Origin: Lonicera japonica
Lineage: Eukaryota; Streptophyta; Magnoliopsida; Dipsacales; Caprifoliaceae
NCBI GenBank assembly: GCA_021464415.1
Contig: CM038468.1
Location: forward strand, 682,001 to 746,000
DNA length: 64,000 nt
Direction of reading: 5' to 3'
Shown here: one piece after another, positions 57,901-64,000 of the stretch
Numbering within the stretch: the stretch's first letter is position 1
Layout: each line of letters opens with the position of its first letter
The notes under the pieces: generated by a model
Told to the model about the DNA's origin: nothing
Seen by the model: the letters and a program-made list of their open reading frames with translations, nothing else
The model's database searches: none
Program-made: the position numbers and the translations under genes

Positions 57901-60900
57901 TGCTGAATTTAAAATGTCGGTGTGCTCCTAGAGTTTGTTGTTTGATAATTCTTGCTATTCACAAGCTTGGATGTATAGTGTTAATTTCTTGGGTTGATTT
58001 TGCAGGCCAGGCACCAGAAAGTTGGCGAGAAGCCACTGCTCTCAATTTCAACTTTTGTGCAGGTTGCTTACTACAGTATCTCATATATTTCTTTTCATTA
58101 TCTTTGGATTGTTTGTAAGAGTACTTCGATACATTTTTGTCATGCACTTTCAAGTGATATCTACCGTATGGTTTGAAAGTTTAAAATTCAGGTCTACATT
58201 AGGAGATGCCTTTGATTTGAATATATTGACACTCTTGTTTAGACTTGCTTTAAGATGCCAAATGCTAGCAGCCCTTCAAAAGTTAAAGATAGGCACAGCA
58301 GCAAGTACAGCGCAGGTGTGCCTTGCCATTTGTCATGTCACCATCGTGTACATCGCCGGGTGACTTTTAGGAGTAAAATAGTTGGTAGGCCATGAGTGAG
58401 GCACCAACTAACCTCCGCATAGCTGGTTATTTACCCTTCTATGGCCATTGGCACTGCGGGAGGGTTTTTGTTGCATGGAATAGTACTGGTTCAGTTTAAA
58501 TACTTTATACAATGCTGGTCCTATGCATTGATCCCGCAAGTAGCTAGTGTCACCATTTATGGTCAGAGAGGGGCAGAAGTCATGGTCCATGTGCTATTCA
58601 GCTTATGACATTGTGTCACCACTAGCCTTTGTATGTGTTATACAGCCTTTGCCTATAATTATGATCCTTATCGTTTCAATGTTATCTCTTCACAAAGATG
58701 TCTAATGTCTTAGCACATTTAGGCATACCAAAGGTTAAATGAGAATGAAAATGGAGCTCTAAATTTTAGCCTGAAAAAGCCTAATTATTAAGGGCCTCAA
58801 AGCTAGGAATCTGGTGACTGACTTCTGTACATATATTGTGTTGTTCCATAGAGATCTTCTTGCAAGACCTAATATGGATGTTAATTGCTCTTCCAAGTTA
58901 GGGTATGATATTTTGTGTTTGACAATATGATGTTCTCATTTAGGATTTTTAGTGCTTCTATAGTTCTATGTGCCGGCTTGGAATTTGTATTTTAACCATA
59001 AGGCCTATGCTCTAATTTGGGTAATATATACTTTGCAGGCTGCTCGCAGCAATGTGCTTCTTGCTGTTCCAGCGTTCCTCTATGCCATCAATAACTATCT
59101 AAAGTTCATCATGCAGGTGTGATTTGTTTAAAGGTTCTATTTCATGTGCATGTTGTTCTGGAAACAATTTGTGATTAACTGTTAATGACATCAGAATACT
59201 GCCATTATTTTTGTTTCTGACTAATTTTAGTGCCACGCATAAGCAAGTGCTTGGTGCTATGGTATGACCGAGTTATATTTGACTCGCCTAGTAATCATTA
59301 GATCTCACTCTTATTTTGACAATGATGTGGTTGCAAGTCTAAACTTCTTGGCCATCCAGTACTGGTGTTCCACCCTAGTGTGTTAAAATGTTAGGAACTA
59401 GTCTAAACCTGTAGTGCCCTTTATGTGATATATAGAAGACATGTCATAAAAGCTCAGCAGATTTGGTAGGAAAGGTTTGGGTTCAAGGAGTGTTGACTTT
59501 TGGTAATAGTACATTTGGTATGACCAAGGCTTTGTTTAGTTTGTTAGGTTGAGTGGAACAGGTTGTGCATATGCTTATAGTACTAATAAGCTCAATAGAG
59601 CTTTTGTCCAAGCTTCATTGAACAATGTTAATTGAAAGTTCAATTTGTTGGTGGACTGGTATGTTTGTATAACACAGAGCATTAATTATGAAAAGTATAT
59701 TTGCAGCTCTACTTCAATCCTGCAACTGTGAAGATGCTGAGCAATCTAAAGGTAGTTTTTTTTCCCTTTTTATTGTTGTATATTTCTTCATCTTTCCTTG
59801 ATTATTTTATGTTTTGTTTGATTTTTTCCATTTGGCTTACTGATGCTTGTGGTACTGGCTTTTGGTTTGTTTCGTTATTTCCACATTGCATTCATAAATT
59901 CTACTGTATTACCTAATTGTACCATCTCTTTGGGGTGCATCCATAAATTCTTTTTTTTTAACCGTTGTGCAACTTAGCAGCTCTTTCTTAATAAACATAA
60001 AAAAGTTCAGTTTTTTTTATGAATTTCCTCTCTCTCTCTCTCTATATATATATATCTATATATACACGCTGGGAATAACTATGATGGTAGAACCTTACTA
60101 TCTATCTCCCTTGCTACAATATTTGATTTCAGGGAGAAGACTAATTGTTTTATATCAAACTACTTTTGCTGTCTATTTGGTGACATTTCCCCGTATTTTA
60201 GACAAATGAAATTATTATTGTTCCATGATAAGCATCAATTATGTATGTACATTCAATTGAGTAATGCTCATAGCTCTGCCAGATCGTCATCTGATAAAGA
60301 AGTATCAGGTGCCTATTCATATTATCATCGTCCGACAACCATGACAATTCCCAATTATCCCTTCCCCAAGAAAGAAGCCCAAACTTCGTTTAAAGGAAAT
60401 AATGAAATATTGTTATCTTATATGGACTTGTTACCAAGCTGACTCTGTTCAATGATTCCATATGAGTCTTTTTCCCGTTTACTAGTTAGCTAGTCTCTGT
60501 GTGTGCGTCCGTTTATACGTATAAATGTAAGAATGCAAGGATGTTGACATAGATTTCGATAGAGAATTCAAATATCAAATAACTTTTTTAAAAAATAAAA
60601 TGAATATTATAATCAAAACACCCCTTTTATGTTTCTTCGAGGACACCGTTTTTCCTTCTTTGTAATGCTCCTCTTGTTTGATATTAGTTCTTTATAAAAA
60701 AAAAGAAGAAGGAACCAAACAGAACGGAGGAAGCATAAAAAGATTCTGTAATTTCCAAGAACACTTCCCCTTGCTCTAAAAGGACTTCCCAACTCTCATA
60801 GGGCGCATGTTCTTCGGCTCAGGCTTCCATAGCCTCATAGCCTGTCATTACTAAAAGTTATTTAACTTTCCTCCTACATCGCTCCTCATGTATATACAAC

Positions 60901-63721
60901 AAAGTTACTCTCTTGTATTGGATGGTCAAGGCTCCTACAAGTGTCAGTTATCATAAAAGCAGACATTGGGTGACATAGAGGCGCAAATTGGCAATGGACA
61001 TTTTTTGTATGTTTTAGCAACACAAGTATAATTGTAGATGGAATGCCTTCATGCTGAGAGATGGGTTTCCTACCAGAAGGTGATAGCCTTTGTCTTGATT
61101 TGCATCAAAGCCAGTTGTGTGTATAAGCCAACAGAAATAGACGCCCAATTTATAGGTTAATGTGTAGTAATAAAGTAGTTATTCCTGCGTAGGTCATTCA
61201 AATACCTTAATTTGGGATTGTCCAGATCTGGGAGTCAGAGAGAAACTGGGAGAAACATCATCTTAGCATGACCCTCTTGTGCCTAATGTAGTTGTGATAG
61301 GGGAACCGAAGGTGCTATGGGGTTGACTCTCCAAACCCAAACCCTCCATTGCTGGAGTATCCGAGCTGTGAGTCAGAGCTGTAGCCCAATTGAGTGTCAC
61401 TTCTCCAAAATTCTTCAAAACAGTGGATGCAACTTGATCCTCTTCTGTATGGCCCCAAACATCCAGAAGCCAATACAAGACTCTTCACGCAAACCCCAAA
61501 AGCAATTTGCTTTTCTGGTTTGAGAAATTACCTTTTTAATTTAAAAGACCCAAAGGACATGATATTCCCACAAGTAACAGCTGCAAGAATCTTTATTAGG
61601 GCACAAAGATCAAATATATTCCTTATGTTAATGTTGGTGTTTTGGAGTTTATTTAGGCGTTTTGTTATTAATAAGTTTATTGGTGTCTTAAAGATTATTT
61701 TTTGCTTTGGGGTTGATAAAAAAGAGGACCAATATGTCTTCCTTGGCATATTTTGAATTTTTTTGGAGCAGAGACAGTAGATTGAGCTATAGCTTTAGCT
61801 ACAACACCGCAGGTTCAACTCACAAACTCAAGACTCTGATGCTGCTGCTTCTTTTTTCGTTTTACAAAAAAGCATCGGAGGCTTGAGTTTGTGAGTGAAC
61901 CCTGAGGGGCCTTCCAGTATCTCTCCCTCTTTCACGGTCATAGGTTAGCTTCCGTATAAATTAGTTCTTCATCTAAAGTTTATAGATAAAATAGATGTGC
62001 GTACAATATATAAATCTTCATGTACATATTCATGCCTATCCTCTGAATCGTGCTTATTCTGCCACTATCGAATTTGTGGATTCATTCTTGTTAAATTTTA
62101 ACATGGACTATGGAAAATGCAGGTTTTGGTAATTGCAGTTTTGTTAAAGATAATAATGAAACGGCGGTTTTCCATAATTCAGGTCAGTTCCAAATTCTAA
62201 GTGGTGTTATTTTTATCAAATCGGGTATTAAGTAGAAATGAGAACTCTGTAGTATCTTTCATTTTTTATGTGTCATGAATTTCTTGACAATGTAATTATG
62301 ATTTGTAAAGATGATTAGTTTCTAAGCCATCTGTAACTGGGTTGTTGTTATGTTACAGTGGGAGGCTCTTGCATTGTTGCTCATTGGGATTAGCATAAAT
62401 CAACTGCGTTCCTTGCCTGAGGGAACTACCGCTTTGGGTCTTCCAGTTGCAACGGGTGCATATGTCTATACAATGATCTTTGTAAGTGATTAGTCATATT
62501 TACTGTGTGACATGTACAAAGTGCTGGATGTACACATGCCACTGGTTCTTGAAGTTGTTATAATCATTATTGCTGCTACTGCAATTTCTGTGTGCTGAAG
62601 GCTTACTTTAAGAGTCAATGTACAGGTGACTGTTCCATCTTTGGCCTCAGTCTACAATGAATATGCACTGAAGAGCCAATACGAGACAAGTATTTACCTT
62701 CAGGTGATTTCAATATTGTCGGAATTGTTTTTTGCCGTACCATGTTTTTTCTCTTGTTAAACATTTGTTGGTTGAATTATCATATTTCTTTTTCTCAATG
62801 GAGATGAACAAAATCAAGGTGAACGTTGAACATGTTTGGTCAGGAATTATATCCTTCTCTATTCTTAATTCTTGTCATTTGAGTATGTGTCACTAGTGTT
62901 TCAATTCTATGCTGAACATAGTAGTGCTTAATATATTAATAGATGTTAAAGATTTTCTAGGTCTGGTATTCACTCTAGTGCAGTATCATGAATAGTCCTT
63001 GTATGCATCTCCTGGTGCATTATGTGTATAACTTGGTAAATTATGTGCCTTCAGAAATGTTGTAAAACGAGCTGGATTTTGTTTTTATGTCTAGGTTAGG
63101 TTTTATAAAGTTTGAGATCTCTTTGGTTTGAACTTTGAAGAAAAGGAAACAAGGAGCAAATTAGCTCCCCCCCCCCTCCCCTTCTCTCTTTCTCCTATAG
63201 TGTTGCTTTCTGGAGTTCATATCTAAAGGTTTAGTTGATGGGTCAGGAAAACACAAGTTTATGAATAGGACTTAGAACCTTCAAAATGATCCAAACTCAA
63301 AATCCAATTGTTGTCAATTGCAGTCTATTGATCTAAGGGTGCAGTGATAAAAAAGTGGAAAATGAAAACACTAAGAATTTCTATGAGAAGCTAGAAAAAG
63401 AGGAGTGATTTGGTGAGATGTTCAATAACATATTGGATTTTCCGTGGAATAAAATTCTTTTGGTTGGTGGGTAAGAAAAATTTTCCATGGAAAATAAGGA
63501 AAAGATGGAGACAATCCATTAACAGTTTCCTGAAACTTCAGTTATCACTTTCCTGCTCACTGTATTGGTGTAAATTTGTGTGCTTTATAGTCTATACAAA
63601 GAAATAATATTTCTGTATCATCAATAACTAATGGTCTTGTTTGGTTTACAGAACTTGTTTTTGTATGGATATGGTGCTATATTCAACTTTCTAGCAATTC
63701 TGGTAACTTCAATTTTCAAAG
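54993..63721 (+). CDS. Nucleotide-sugar transporter (UDP-galactose/CMP-sialate type), partial
   Basis: Nine in-phase coding exons are visible: 54993-55148, 57291-57407, 58006-58062, 59039-59116, 59707-59751, 62123-62182, 62359-62481, 62626-62703, 63652-63721; the gene runs off the right edge. The start is ATG in 'gggatgatagag' ([14 protein letters not shown]). Family landmarks: [109 protein letters not shown], and [20 protein letters not shown]. These match the NST/DMT fold of Golgi antiporters that import UDP-sugars (or CMP-linked sugars) in exchange for the monophosphate, here probably supplying wall-polysaccharide or glycan synthesis. The exact substrate cannot be read. It resembles Arabidopsis UTR6/CMP-sialic acid transporter-like proteins. 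The CxxC near the N terminus is typical of this plant group. Confidence 0.95.
55206..55385 (-). mobile_element. SINE with perfect 18-bp target duplication
   Basis: Minus-strand A box 'tagctcaagtggcat' and B box 'ttgtgggttccattcc' are followed by an A/T tail. TTTGTAAAAGAGCAACTT flanks it at 55188-55205 and 55386-55403. It lies at the start of transporter intron 1. Confidence 0.85.
56465..56871. mobile_element. hAT-type MITE with perfect 8-bp target duplication
   Basis: CAGTGGCGGATCCAG at the left and the inverted 'cagatatgccactg' at the right are flanked by ATGTTATT (56457-56464 and 56872-56879). It is inside transporter intron 1 and contains the poly-T/poly-G tract at 56511-56539. Confidence 0.8.
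56521..56539. repeat. Poly-G run (19 G)
   Basis: It directly follows a T run inside the hAT MITE. Its length is likely unreliable in the assembly. Confidence 0.95.
60028..60062. repeat. CT/AT microsatellite
   Basis: A (CT)n run passes into (AT)n in transporter intron 5. Confidence 0.9.
61812..61901. repeat. 90-nt near-perfect hairpin
   Basis: GGTTCAACTCACAAACTCAAG pairs with CTTGAGTTTGTGAGTGAACC with one bulged base. Pairing continues inward (ctctgatgc with gcatcggag, then tttttt with aaaaaa). It may be a small foldback transposon or an intronic small-RNA precursor. Confidence 0.7.
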
Positions 63722-64000
63722 GTCAGTGATCTAACAATCTGTGCTCCTTCCTTGCCTATGCAATATTGTAGAATAATAGTTCTGCATGTATTTACATTTT
63801 TTAAGGATGGTACATGAATCTGTTTTTAATATTTATTGTGGGTTAGTTGCCATACTAGATTGCTTTCAAACTGCTAATCTTGAATAGCAACCATTTCATG
63901 AAGTGTAGTGGATTTTGCCAAACCACCAAGATCTTTCTGGTCTACTCTAGAGTTGATGCTATTTTTCTTCTCTTATTTTTTTTTTTTTTTGAGGAAGCAA
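63722..64000 (+). other. Transporter intron 9, truncated by window edge
   Basis: The donor 'aaag|gtcagt' follows exon 9 in phase 1. The next exon should begin with GG or similar, completing a glycine, beyond position 64000. Confidence 0.7.

Larger units (their letters stand above)
59752..62122 (+). other. Transporter intron 5 (2.4 kb)
   Basis: The longest intron of this gene. Besides the microsatellite and the foldback at 61812, a GC-richer block at about 61218-61520 carries a 71-codon antisense open frame of unknown nature, perhaps a captured fragment. Confidence 0.7.

Noticed and set aside
1..64000. Prokaryote-type defence, CRISPR or phage system
   Set aside because: All genes have spliceosomal introns and plant family members; no such features are present.

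Overview
The window is nuclear DNA of a flowering plant, most likely a eudicot. It is AT-rich, genes are split by GT-AG introns, untranslated leaders contain (CT)n runs, and the DNA between and inside genes is full of plant transposons. I cannot name the species. There is no operon, phage, CRISPR array or other prokaryote-type system.

Four protein-coding genes are supported, all on the + strand. (1) 7134-15622: a complete PTI1-like receptor-like cytoplasmic kinase, 8 coding exons, 402 aa. (2) 30278-38253: a GEMIN2-type (SMN-complex) spliceosomal snRNP assembly factor with a long N-terminal extension, 4 coding exons. Its first exon carries a 1-nt frameshift that would stop the protein after 384 residues unless it is an assembly error. 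(3) 42682-45112: a complete chitinase-like protein of the CTL1/POM1 group, 3 exons, 322 aa, without the catalytic glutamate. (4) 54993-63721 and beyond the right edge: a nucleotide-sugar (UDP-galactose/CMP-sialate type) Golgi transporter, first 9 coding exons. From memory, the Arabidopsis relatives of genes 1 and 4 lie side by side, so their spacing here may preserve an older order. The four products act in signalling, snRNP assembly, cell-wall formation and Golgi sugar import and show no shared pathway.

The rest is transposon archaeology, and in many cases exact insertion boundaries can be read. 1-6.5 kb: a decayed Ty3/gypsy gag-protease fragment, tandem duplications and foldbacks. 7-15.6 kb: kinase gene whose introns hold a Tourist MITE and a hAT-type element. 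16-22 kb: LTR remnants, an orphan copia-type LTR with a primer-binding site, tandem repeats. 22.9-29.1 kb: a degenerate tandem repeat interrupted by a gypsy-type LTR, itself interrupted by two copia-type insertions, each bounded by TG...CA and perfect target duplications. 34-37 kb: Mutator-type MITE and 5'-truncated LINE in GEMIN2 introns. 38.5-42 kb: Tourist MITE, a perfect triple 52-bp repeat and a long-inverted-repeat element containing a hAT MITE. 44 kb: two Stowaway-like MITEs in the CTL intron. 46-50.5 kb: a Tourist-like MITE, a gypsy 3' end and a Helitron whose interior repeats Helitron-like 5' ends. 51-53 kb: MULE and Tourist MITEs. 54-62 kb: MULE MITE, SINE, hAT element and a foldback hairpin in transporter introns.

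Most interesting: the frameshift and possible split of GEMIN2, the tandem Helitron-end array, the exactly resolvable nested LTRs, and the candidate Pack-MULE just upstream of the CTL gene.
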